Positions 1 through 6,513 of a stretch of DNA of 9,463 bases are shown piece by piece. The DNA comes from Nitrospirota bacterium (GTDB lineage: Bacteria > Nitrospirota > Thermodesulfovibrionia > Thermodesulfovibrionales > UBA1546). The stretch's first letter is position 1; each line of letters begins with the position of its first letter. Position numbers and translations under genes: made by a program. The notes under the pieces were generated by a model. The model searched no databases. It saw only the letters and a list, made by a program, of their open reading frames with translations, and had not been told where the DNA came from. Location: NCBI GenBank assembly GCA_004298625.1, contig SCSY01000176.1, positions 1-9,463 of the forward strand, read 5' to 3'.

Positions 1-152
1 CCGCATTCCATGCATAAGTCCTTATCGGTAATCGAGGCTTTTTTATCTGAAAGTTTAAAGACGCCATGCGGACATACTTCTATGCACCTTCCGCAGCCGG
101 TGCATTTTTCAGGGAAAAACCTCAGGGTAGTTACATCAGTTAGGTATTTCAT
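1..152 (-). CDS. hgcB: HgcB, ferredoxin of mercury methylation (partial, N-terminal 50 residues)
   Basis: HgcB is a small ferredoxin with two [4Fe-4S] clusters that is thought to reduce the corrinoid of HgcA so that it can accept and transfer a methyl group to Hg(II). The visible protein starts MKYLTDVTTLRFFPEKC and has a complete CX2CX2CX3CP cluster motif at residues 17-28 (CTGCGRCIEVCP). It then shows the opening of a second cluster, CMECG, at 47-51, where the window ends. The CMECG wording of the second motif is typical of HgcB. The ATG (152-150) shares the ATGA overlap with the hgcA stop codon, and a GGGGGA ribosome binding site lies about six bases upstream, inside hgcA. Family members are roughly 95-105 residues, so about half is missing at the window edge, including the conserved third cysteine region and the C-terminal cysteine pair. 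The assignment rests mainly on adjacency to hgcA. Taken alone it could only be called a 2[4Fe-4S] ferredoxin. Confidence 0.9.
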   Translation of the reverse strand, partial: MKYLTDVTTLRFFPEKCTGCGRCIEVCPHGVFKLSDKKASITDKDLCMEC

Positions 153-1291
153 ATTATCCCCCATTCTCCAAGTTTAAATATAAGCATCAATATCAGGGAT
201 ATGCCTGATGCGGCGATATAAGCAGGGACCCCGAACTTGAGTTCTTTCCTGACCCCGGACATCCCTGTAAAAGTCGTCGAGCCTGTAAACTGAAGGGCGA
301 TGTAGGAGCTTGCGAGAGGGAAGAAGAGGTAGGAGACGACAAGGAAAATGGCATTCGTCGAATTGTCGAGTATGCCGAAAAATTGAACGGCAAGAAAGAC
401 GGCGAGGCCGCCTGTGATCCAGCCTTTTATCGCGAACGAGCGGAAGGGGATAAAAGGGAGCATGGCAGGCGTGACCAGCGCGCCGGCAAAGACGGATATT
501 AAACCCAGCAGCAGGAAAGGCGTCCCGCCCACCCACGCGTCCCTGAAAAAAATGCTTGAGGGCTTAAGCCCGAAGATTAACAACACGATAAGGCCGTAGA
601 GAGGATATTTCTTCATCGCGGGGTTTATCTCCATAGGGGTAAGGACAAGCCTGTCGGCCATCGAAAATCTTATCCTTCCCATCGCCTCTGTTTTTTTATA
701 CCCAGAAGATATATAAGCAGGGATATCTTTTGCGCAGACAGGGCCGAAATATACCCTGAACCTCGTAGCCCTCCGGACAGCGCCGGCATTCACGCCGACA
801 GCGCCGAGCTGGGGGACTATGAGCCTGTTATGGCTTACAATGTTGTCGAGATTCACTTTTCGGATGCGTCCTACAAGTTCATCCGTGCCGAAAGCGCCTT
901 TTCCTGCTGCGCACCACACATTGATCCCCTTTGTGTCAAGCACGAGAATCCAGGCATTAAGTCCTTTGAGCGATCTTCTGAGAATATCAAAGCTCAATTT
1001 GTAGTTTGCGCTCACCAGAACATCGGAGTCCTTATCCGGCTCTCCGCATGCATAAAGGCCCGGCGGGACAGAATATCTCATGCGAAACGCGCTTGTCCTG
1101 CTCTTGATCTGTCCCCAATGGTCTGACAAAGTCCATTCAGTCGAAATACTATGCGGCTTTTCAGCAGAGATTTCAACAGCGCTGCAACAGGAAGCGACAT
1201 TTTTATCGTTTTGTTTTTCGATGCTGATAAATTTCAGTTCCTTCACATTGACACCATACTTTAAAATATCTCTTTCACTGCAAAATGTCAA
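149..1291 (-). CDS. hgcA: HgcA, corrinoid membrane protein of mercury methylation
   Basis: HgcA carries a corrinoid cofactor and transfers a methyl group to Hg(II), forming methylmercury, with HgcB as electron donor. The decisive signature is the cap-helix motif N124-V-W-C-A-A-G-K131 preceded by VLDTKGI. Its Cys127 corresponds to the essential Cys93 of the characterised Pseudodesulfovibrio mercurii ND132 protein. Residues about 53-215 form the corrinoid-binding domain, related to the corrinoid iron-sulfur protein of the acetyl-CoA pathway and including VLVSANYKLSFD. From about 231 there are five hydrophobic segments (about 231-245, 256-280, 288-306, 313-334, 354-372), as expected for the HgcA membrane domain that the soluble relatives lack. 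The assigned start is a TTG with no convincing ribosome binding site. A GTG at residue 16 is an alternative, so the first 50 or so residues, which include a Cys35-Cys36 pair, are uncertain. The 380-residue length is somewhat above the usual 320-350. Its stop overlaps the hgcB start. Confidence 0.95.
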   Translation of the reverse strand: MTFCSERDILKYGVNVKELKFISIEKQNDKNVASCCSAVEISAEKPHSISTEWTLSDHWGQIKSRTSAFRMRYSVPPGLYACGEPDKDSDVLVSANYKLSFDILRRSLKGLNAWILVLDTKGINVWCAAGKGAFGTDELVGRIRKVNLDNIVSHNRLIVPQLGAVGVNAGAVRRATRFRVYFGPVCAKDIPAYISSGYKKTEAMGRIRFSMADRLVLTPMEINPAMKKYPLYGLIVLLIFGLKPSSIFFRDAWVGGTPFLLLGLISVFAGALVTPAMLPFIPFRSFAIKGWITGGLAVFLAVQFFGILDNSTNAIFLVVSYLFFPLASSYIALQFTGSTTFTGMSGVRKELKFGVPAYIAASGISLILMLIFKLGEWGII

Positions 1292-1401
1292 AAGCTTTTT
1301 AAAGACCCGCAGCTCATTTTATCTACTTCTGTAAATGGACATGAAGCAGGGCAATAATGTAATATCAAAATGAAAAAGAGGCGCATGTGGAGGAGCATAA
1401 A
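1292..1401. promoter_or_regulatory. Divergent control region between hgcA and mqnB
   Basis: This 110-bp non-coding stretch separates two genes that point away from each other, so it must hold both promoters. Toward mqnB a weak sigma70-like pair is visible: TGGACA at 1336-1341 and TAATAT at 1360-1365 with an 18-bp spacer. Toward hgcA (minus strand) a TAAAAT box at 1321-1316 could be a -10 element, but its -35 candidate is poor. An AAAAGCTTTT palindrome sits at 1290-1299, over the proposed hgcA start. No regulator gene such as arsR lies beside hgcA here. The promoter calls are guesses from consensus matching. Confidence 0.35.
1389..1395 (+). promoter_or_regulatory. Ribosome binding site of mqnB (fixes the ATG at 1402)
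   Basis: The heptamer GGAGGAG ends six bases before the ATG at 1402. A longer in-frame reading from a GTG at 1387 would put this near-perfect Shine-Dalgarno sequence inside the coding region, so the ATG is the better start. Confidence 0.8.
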
Positions 1402-2127
1402 ATGCCTTTAACCATAGGGCTTATATCGGCGACAAAGATTGAAGGCGGAATTGTCAATCTTAAAGAAAGCAAATCAGGATATTTTTACACTGGAAAGCTT
1501 GGGAAAAATAATATAGTCCATGTTTTTTCCGGCATTGGCAAGACCAATGCCTCGCATGCAGCGACCCTTTTGATAGAAAAATTTTCGCCTTCTTTTATTA
1601 TCAATTTCGGGATTGGCGGCGCATATCCTTCATCAGGCTTAAAGACAGGCGATATTGCGATTGCAACAAAAGAGATATACGGTGATGAAGGATTGCTGCT
1701 CAAAGATGGTTTTCATACTGCAGACGTAATTGGAATACCATTCCTTAAAAAAGGCAGGAAAAAATATTTCAATGAATTTCCTCTTGATAAAAAATTGGCG
1801 GGTAAAGCAATTAAATGTTTTAGACTAACCCCTGACCCCTTGCCCCTTACCTCTAAGATTAAATCCGGCGCATTCGTAACTGTCTCAGCCGCTACAGGCA
1901 CGAACAAACGGGCTGAAGAACTTGAAAAACGATTTAATGCGATATGCGAAAATATGGAGGGCGCTGCTGTAGCCCATGTCTGCGCAATGTATGGAATTCC
2001 CATGCTCGAGATAAGAGGGATAAGCAATATTGTTGAGAACAGGGACAAAAAAAAGTGGGATATAAAAACCGCCGCAGAGAACTGCCGGAGGGCGCTGGTA
2101 GAATTTCTTAGCAATGCTATAATTTAA
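1402..2127 (+). CDS. mqnB: Futalosine hydrolase MqnB
   Basis: MqnB hydrolyses futalosine to dehypoxanthinyl futalosine and hypoxanthine, a cytoplasmic step of the alternative (futalosine) route to menaquinone. The 241-residue protein has the fold signatures of the nucleoside phosphorylase/MTA-SAH nucleosidase superfamily: an N-terminal strand (TIGLISATKIEG), NFGIGGAYPSSGLKTGDIAIA at about 68-88 (glycine-rich loop), TVSAATGT at 160-167, the NMEGAA substrate motif at 184-189, and IRGISNIVENRDKKKWDI at 204-221. The last segment, with its WD, is typical of futalosine hydrolases rather than of MTA/SAH nucleosidases, which read SDxA there. The ATG at 1402 is chosen because a GGAGGAG precedes it. 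A proline-rich loop at residues 142-151 (LTPDPLPLTS) is encoded by a 7-bp tandem repeat and looks like an insertion. The next gene starts 12 bp after the stop. Other mqn genes are not in the window. Confidence 0.88.
   Translation: MPLTIGLISATKIEGGIVNLKESKSGYFYTGKLGKNNIVHVFSGIGKTNASHAATLLIEKFSPSFIINFGIGGAYPSSGLKTGDIAIATKEIYGDEGLLLKDGFHTADVIGIPFLKKGRKKYFNEFPLDKKLAGKAIKCFRLTPDPLPLTSKIKSGAFVTVSAATGTNKRAEELEKRFNAICENMEGAAVAHVCAMYGIPMLEIRGISNIVENRDKKKWDIKTAAENCRRALVEFLSNAII
1826..1853 (+). repeat. Four-unit heptanucleotide tandem repeat inside mqnB
   Basis: Four consecutive 7-bp units follow the pattern TNRCCYC (units at 1826-1832, 1833-1839, 1840-1846, 1847-1853). The first three all end in CCCC and the fourth is degenerate. 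Because 7 is not a multiple of 3, the unit is read in shifting phase and gives LTPDPLPLTS with no internal stop. It interrupts an otherwise A+T-rich stretch of the gene, between the Lys-rich loop and the TVSAATGT motif. Confidence 0.75.
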
Positions 2128-2129
2128 AT

Positions 2130-2134
2130 GGGAG
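2130..2134 (+). promoter_or_regulatory. Ribosome binding site of nifS (fixes the ATG at 2140)
   Basis: GGGAG stands five bases before the ATG at 2140. The earlier in-frame ATG at 2128 immediately follows the mqnB stop codon and would put this site inside the gene. Starting at 2140 gives MNTIYFDNNATT, the usual length of NifS N-termini. Confidence 0.65.
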
Positions 2135-2139
2135 TTGTA

Positions 2140-3321
2140 ATGAATACCATCTATTTCGATAACAACGCAACAACAAATATAGCGCCTGAGGCGCTGGAGG
2201 AGATGCTTCCTTATCTCAGAGAATTGTATGGAAATCCTTCGAGCATGCATACCTTTGGGGGACAACTGCACAAAAAAATTGAGGAGGCAAGGTCAAGAGT
2301 TGCCGGACTTCTCGGAGCTGAGCCCGAGGAGATAATATTTACGAGCTGTGGTACCGAGAGCGACAATACTGCGCTCATGAGCGCTGTTGAATCCGTGCCT
2401 CATAAAAAACATATCATCACATCAAGGGTTGAACATCCTGCTGTTTTAAATTTCTGCAAACATCTTGCAAGAAAAGGGTACAGGATTACATATCTGCCTG
2501 TCAGCAAACAGGGGCAATTAAATATCGAGGAGCTTCTGAAGGCGTTGGACGAAGACACGGCTGTTGTATCCTTGATGTACGCAAACAATGAATCAGGCGT
2601 TATATTCCCGGTTGAGGAAATTGGTCGGATACTTAAAGAGAAGGGAATATTATTTCATACGGATGCTGTTCAGGCAGTCGGAAAGACCCCTATAGACTTA
2701 AAAAAGCTTCCCCCTGACATGCTCTCTTTGTCGGGGCATAAACTTCATGCACCAAAAGGAGTCGGAGCTTTATACGTGAGAAAAGGCACGAGCTTCCATC
2801 CTTACATATTCGGCGGGCATCAGGAGCACGGAAGAAGGGCGGGCACGGAGAACGTAGCCTCGATTATTGGGCTCGGAAAGGCATGTGAACTTGCAAGAGA
2901 GAAACTCTCTCAGGAAGCACTCTATCTGAGGGGGTTAAGGGATAAACTCGAAAATGCGCTCCTGCAATCCTGTCCTGATGCAAGGATAAACGGGGACGTA
3001 AACAACAGGCTTCCAAACACGACTAACATCAGTTTTGGTTATGTAGAGGGAGAGGCGATACTGCTAAAACTCAATGAACTCGGCATCTGCGCATCATCAG
3101 GCTCTGCATGCACAGCAGGTATGCCTGAGCCGTCGCATGTCTTAAGGGCGATGGATGTGCCGGCAGAGGCAATCAGGGGTTCGATAAGGTTTTCGCTAAG
3201 CAGGTATAACACTGAAGAAGAAGTGGACAGGGTTATTGAAGTAATGCCCGTGATTATCAAGGGACTAAGAGAGATTTCGCCCCTCGGCGGGGAAAAACTC
3301 GGGAAAGATATCTGCACATAG
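2140..3321 (+). CDS. nifS: Cysteine desulfurase, NifS/IscS family
   Basis: This PLP enzyme removes sulfur from L-cysteine, giving alanine and a protein-bound persulfide used for iron-sulfur cluster assembly and other sulfur transfer. It is 393 residues from the ATG at 2140, the normal family length. Landmarks in order: YFDNNATT at 5-12, TSCGTESDN at 68-76, VEHPA with His99 over the cofactor, HTDAVQ at 173-178, SGHKLHAPKG with the PLP lysine at Lys201, RRAGTENV at 232-239, and the mobile-loop SSGSACTAG with catalytic Cys324. The Lys201 and Cys324 positions nearly match Azotobacter NifS (Lys202, Cys325). The single Ala after Ser in SSGSACTAG places it in group I (NifS/IscS), not SufS. It is probably co-transcribed with mqnB. 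No iscU/nifU scaffold gene is next to it, so a housekeeping rather than nitrogen-fixation role is likely. The NifS versus IscS label is not settled by sequence alone. Confidence 0.93.
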   Translation: MNTIYFDNNATTNIAPEALEEMLPYLRELYGNPSSMHTFGGQLHKKIEEARSRVAGLLGAEPEEIIFTSCGTESDNTALMSAVESVPHKKHIITSRVEHPAVLNFCKHLARKGYRITYLPVSKQGQLNIEELLKALDEDTAVVSLMYANNESGVIFPVEEIGRILKEKGILFHTDAVQAVGKTPIDLKKLPPDMLSLSGHKLHAPKGVGALYVRKGTSFHPYIFGGHQEHGRRAGTENVASIIGLGKACELAREKLSQEALYLRGLRDKLENALLQSCPDARINGDVNNRLPNTTNISFGYVEGEAILLKLNELGICASSGSACTAGMPEPSHVLRAMDVPAEAIRGSIRFSLSRYNTEEEVDRVIEVMPVIIKGLREISPLGGEKLGKDICT

Positions 3322-3353
3322 ACTTGCCTATCACGGCTTCTTTCCCTCTGATT

Positions 3354-5033
3354 TTACAACTCGAGTTGCGTCACCCTCAAGACTTCGTCAACAGTGGTGA
3401 TGCCTTTTTTAATTTTTTCGATTCCGTCCTGCCTCAGGGTGCGCATTCCAAGCGAGATCGCCTTGTCTTTTATTTCGCGGACAGTGGCCCTTCGCATAAC
3501 AAGGTCCCGTATTTCGTCATCAACAACAAGCAGCTCGAATATGGCTATTCTTCCCCTGTAGCCAGTGCCGAGGCAGTTGCCGCAGCCTTTTCCCTTCCAT
3601 ATTATATTGATATCTTCGCTGAGTTCCGCCCTGACCTCGGCTGTTGCGGCATGCTTCTCTTTGCATTCCGGGCATACCCTCCTTACAAGCCTCTGAGCCA
3701 TTACACCTATGAGCGTTGATGAGACAAGGTAGTTTTCTACTCCCATATCCATTAATCTTGCTATAGCTCCTGGCGCATCATTTGTATGGAGTGTGCTGAA
3801 TATGAGATGGCCTGTGAGGGCTGCGTGTATTGCAATGCCTCCTGTTTCAAGGTCACGGATCTCTCCCACCATTATGATATCAGGGTCCTGCCTGACTATA
3901 TGCCTGAGGCCGCTTGCAAATGTCAGCCCTATCTTGGGTCTGACCTGTATCTGGTTGATGCCGGGCATCAGGTATTCGACGGGCTCTTCTATCGTGATTA
4001 TTTTTTTCTCGGAAGAATTTATTCTGTCTAATGAGGCATAAAGGGTTGTGGTTTTCCCGCTTCCGGTAGGGCCTGTAATCAGTATCATCCCGTAGGGCTT
4101 GTGGATAATGCCTTCATACCGCTCGATGAGCATGTCGTCAAACCCTATTTCGGTTAATGTTATAAAAGATGTCTCTCTGTCAAGGAGGCGCATGACTATG
4201 CTCTCGCCGTAAATGGTAGGGATGGTTGAAACTCTTATATCTATGTCTTTTCCACCGAAATGGCTCTTTATCCTGCCGTCCTGCGGCAGCCTTCTTTCCG
4301 CTATGTTCATCTGCGACAATAGTTTTATCCTCGAGGATACCGCAGCCTGCATCGCGACAGGCATCTGCTCTTTATCGTAGAGGATGCCGTCTACCCTGTA
4401 TCTGACGCGCACGTTGCGTTCCCCTGGCTCTATATGTATGTCGCTGGCCCTGTCCTTGACCGCGTTCTCGATAATTACATTTACAAGCTGTATAACGCCC
4501 TTTTCCTGCGCCAGGTCCTTAAGGTGGCCGACATCTTCGGTTGTCCCTGTTGTTATTACTGTTCCCTCTTCTGTTGCATCTTCTATCAATCTCAGCATAA
4601 CAGCTTCCCTGGAGCCATAGAGCAGTTCAAGGTGGCCGAGGATGGCCGAACTCTTTGCGAGAAATATGTTAATGTCATAGCCAAAAGATGTCCTGAGAGA
4701 CGCAATCGCCTCATTTTTCAGAGGGTCTCCTACTGCAATATTCAGCGTCTTATCGGATATGGAAAGCGGCAGTATCAGGTTTTCCTTGAGAAAGGCAAAG
4801 GATATCTTTTCAAGCGGCACGGCCTGTGGAAATTCATTTTCGGATATTATGGGGATATTAAATTGCAAAGATAGGGCCTGAAGGAGCTCTTCTTCTTTGA
4901 GGAGCATATCACGCAGTATCTCTCCCAGCCTTCTTTTCCCGGCCTCTGACTTCTGGAGCTCGAGGGCTTTTTCAATATCCGCCTCTTTTACATATCCAAG
5001 CCCTAAAAGGATCTGTCCTATTTTCCTGGTCAA
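3354..5033 (-). CDS. gspE: GspE/PilB-family secretion ATPase, type II secretion assembly protein
   Basis: This hexameric cytoplasmic ATPase powers pseudopilus assembly in type II secretion (close relatives: type IV pilus PilB). From the TTG at 5033 it is 559 residues. An N-terminal GSPII_E_N-type domain (about 1-130, TRKIGQILLGLGYV) is followed by a linker and the ATPase core. Core motifs are Walker A GPTGSGKTTT at 321-330, the Asp box before it (RASDIHIEP, about 195-203), Walker B IIMVGEIRD at 386-394, the His box TLHTND at 414-419, and a tetracysteine zinc site CPEC (454-457) plus CGNC (484-487). VSTIPTIYGES and the ending DEVLRVT favour GspE over PilB, though that distinction is moderate. 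A longer ATG start at 5090 would overlap mlaD by 53 bases. The TTG has a GAGGT site seven bases upstream, and its product starts where the family normally does. It is the last gene of the mla operon. Partner gsp genes are not in the window. Confidence 0.88.
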   Translation of the reverse strand: MTRKIGQILLGLGYVKEADIEKALELQKSEAGKRRLGEILRDMLLKEEELLQALSLQFNIPIISENEFPQAVPLEKISFAFLKENLILPLSISDKTLNIAVGDPLKNEAIASLRTSFGYDINIFLAKSSAILGHLELLYGSREAVMLRLIEDATEEGTVITTGTTEDVGHLKDLAQEKGVIQLVNVIIENAVKDRASDIHIEPGERNVRVRYRVDGILYDKEQMPVAMQAAVSSRIKLLSQMNIAERRLPQDGRIKSHFGGKDIDIRVSTIPTIYGESIVMRLLDRETSFITLTEIGFDDMLIERYEGIIHKPYGMILITGPTGSGKTTTLYASLDRINSSEKKIITIEEPVEYLMPGINQIQVRPKIGLTFASGLRHIVRQDPDIIMVGEIRDLETGGIAIHAALTGHLIFSTLHTNDAPGAIARLMDMGVENYLVSSTLIGVMAQRLVRRVCPECKEKHAATAEVRAELSEDINIIWKGKGCGNCLGTGYRGRIAIFELLVVDDEIRDLVMRRATVREIKDKAISLGMRTLRQDGIEKIKKGITTVDEVLRVTQLEL

Positions 5034-5037
5034 GCGC

Positions 5038-6513
5038 TTACCTCGTGGGTATTTTCGGTACTGTGCTGAAGAGATATTTAAAGTCCTCATCCTCGAATTT
5101 CAGCCCTGCGCCGACGTAAGCCCCGCGCCGTTTCTTGTTTAAGATGTTGTCGGCTCCTGCGGAGAGAAAGACATTTTTAAATATAAAATAATCTACACCG
5201 GCTTTTGCATGAGGATTTTTTGCCCCTTCTTCGTTATTGGAGAAGTCCCAGACATCAACGGATATCTTTGCCTTGTCGTTAAACAAAAAGTAATCCGCGC
5301 CGCCTCCGAAGGTGCTTTCCGTAAGGCCGACTCTAAGCGCGGCGTCCTTATATCTTTTTGCAAACTGCGCCGTGAACTCTATCTTGTCTTCTATTTTTTC
5401 TTCCCTTGAGGTTACTCCGTTTGTTGTCGTTGTGGTTGTCTCGATGCTGCCCACAGGGTCGCTGACAATGCCGAGTATATAATACTTGTCGGGTTTCGGC
5501 TGAAGGGTTACATAGAAATGACCTTTGGCATCTTTTGGTTTTGTGAGGTAATCCGACTGGAATGTGATGAAGGTCCTGAACCTGTCTACAGCGCTTATCG
5601 TTTTAGTGACGCCCTCTGCGGCCTGGTGCATGGACTCGTAAAGCCTGTCATCTTTAACAAGTTTCCCGATGGTGCCTTCGCCTTTTTCAATCTTTTTCGC
5701 TATATTATCAATCGCCTCAGCGGCATTTTTTATGGCCGGCCTGTTTTCCTCAACCATCTCTTTTAGCTCTTTAGCCGCCTTATTGAGGTTTGCCACAAGG
5801 TCAGGGCCGTCTGTTTTTAAAGAGGATGAGAAATCTTTTATATTGCCCACCGCAGCCGTCAAAGGCTCCCTGTTTTTCTCCACAAGGTCGCTTATCGAAG
5901 CGATGAGATTGTTTATATTGTCAAGCGTGGTTCTCATTTTGTAATCATTGACTGATATGGTTTCTTTAAGGCCTGCGGTAATATCCTTGATGTTCAGAAT
6001 AGAGTCCTTGAGCGCCTCTTTTGCCTCCGGCGTGCCGAGAGATTCGCTGAGGGCTGATGAGAGAGAGCTTAAATTGTTAGAGACCCCTGAAAGATTTCTG
6101 ACCAGGTCGTCAATATCAATAACCTCCTGCACATTTTTTATTGTATCGCCGTTTTTAAGCTCGGGCTTAGTGATGCCGGTTTTTATCTCCAGGTATTTAT
6201 CGCCGAGAAGTCCTGTTGACTTTATGCCTGCAGAGGCGTCTGAATATAACACTACATCCCTGTTCACCCTGATAATAATGCGCGCCCTTCCATCCTTTAG
6301 CGTGATCTTCTCGATAGTGCCGGCATCGACACCCGCAATCCTTATACGGGTTTTCTCATCGAGCCCTGCGATATTTTTAAACTCGGCATGAACGATATAG
6401 CCTTTTTTCTTTACCCATTCAAAACCGCCGACTTTAAATGTCATGTATGTCAGAAGCGCCAGGATGACAAGTGAAAAAGCGCCTACTTTTAATTCTGTAG
6501 AAAAACCCTTCAT
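5038..6513 (-). CDS. mlaD: MlaD-like MCE protein with C-terminal beta-rich domain
   Basis: MlaD-type proteins form hexameric rings in the periplasm that pass phospholipids between the inner-membrane MlaE-MlaF transporter and the outer membrane. The protein has one N-terminal membrane anchor (about 11-26, AFSLVILALLTYMTF) and then an MCE domain (about 39-115) with the usual IAGLDEKTRIRIAGVDAGTI and STGLLGDKYLEI. A long helical, coiled-coil-prone region spans about 130-312, including the common ENRPAIKNAAEAI and EGTIGKLVKDD segments. The C-terminal 170 residues (about 320-480) are unlike E. coli MlaD, which is only about 180 residues in total. They alternate short amphipathic strands rich in aromatic residues and glycine (KGHFYVTLQP, GGGADYFLF, AGVDYFIF, YVGAGLKF) and include a six-threonine stretch at 359-364. 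This resembles a small outer-membrane beta-barrel. The start ATG overlaps the mlaF stop (ATGA) with AAGGGG upstream. Confidence 0.9.
   Translation of the reverse strand: MKGFSTELKVGAFSLVILALLTYMTFKVGGFEWVKKKGYIVHAEFKNIAGLDEKTRIRIAGVDAGTIEKITLKDGRARIIIRVNRDVVLYSDASAGIKSTGLLGDKYLEIKTGITKPELKNGDTIKNVQEVIDIDDLVRNLSGVSNNLSSLSSALSESLGTPEAKEALKDSILNIKDITAGLKETISVNDYKMRTTLDNINNLIASISDLVEKNREPLTAAVGNIKDFSSSLKTDGPDLVANLNKAAKELKEMVEENRPAIKNAAEAIDNIAKKIEKGEGTIGKLVKDDRLYESMHQAAEGVTKTISAVDRFRTFITFQSDYLTKPKDAKGHFYVTLQPKPDKYYILGIVSDPVGSIETTTTTTNGVTSREEKIEDKIEFTAQFAKRYKDAALRVGLTESTFGGGADYFLFNDKAKISVDVWDFSNNEEGAKNPHAKAGVDYFIFKNVFLSAGADNILNKKRRGAYVGAGLKFEDEDFKYLFSTVPKIPTR
5040..5044 (-). promoter_or_regulatory. 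Ribosome binding site of gspE (supports the TTG start at 5033)
   Basis: On the minus strand GAGGT occupies 5044-5040 and ends six bases before TTG at 5033-5031. Its last base is the first base of the mlaD stop codon TAA (5040-5038). This arrangement places the mlaD stop and the gspE start four bases apart, typical of translational coupling. Confidence 0.6.

Noticed and set aside
149..1291. HgcA candidate being an ordinary corrinoid iron-sulfur protein (CdhD/AcsC) of the acetyl-CoA pathway
   Set aside because: Those proteins are soluble, lack the NVWCAAGK wording with the cap-helix cysteine, and have no C-terminal five-helix membrane domain. The adjoining ferredoxin also fits HgcB.
1387..1401. 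GTG at 1387 as start of mqnB and ATG at 2128 as start of nifS
   Set aside because: Both would bury good Shine-Dalgarno sequences inside the coding region and add residues not expected for the families.
3280..3292. CCCC-GGGG hairpin near the end of nifS
   Set aside because: The stem is four pairs, lies inside the coding region and is followed by A-rich rather than T-rich sequence on the plus strand. On the minus strand there is no T-run either.
3357..3368. Perfect 12-bp palindrome CAACTCGAGTTG at the end of gspE, in the convergent junction with nifS
   Set aside because: It has no loop and no T-run on either side, and encodes the last residues of gspE. As RNA it could form only about four pairs, so it is not a convincing terminator. 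An operator function has no support.
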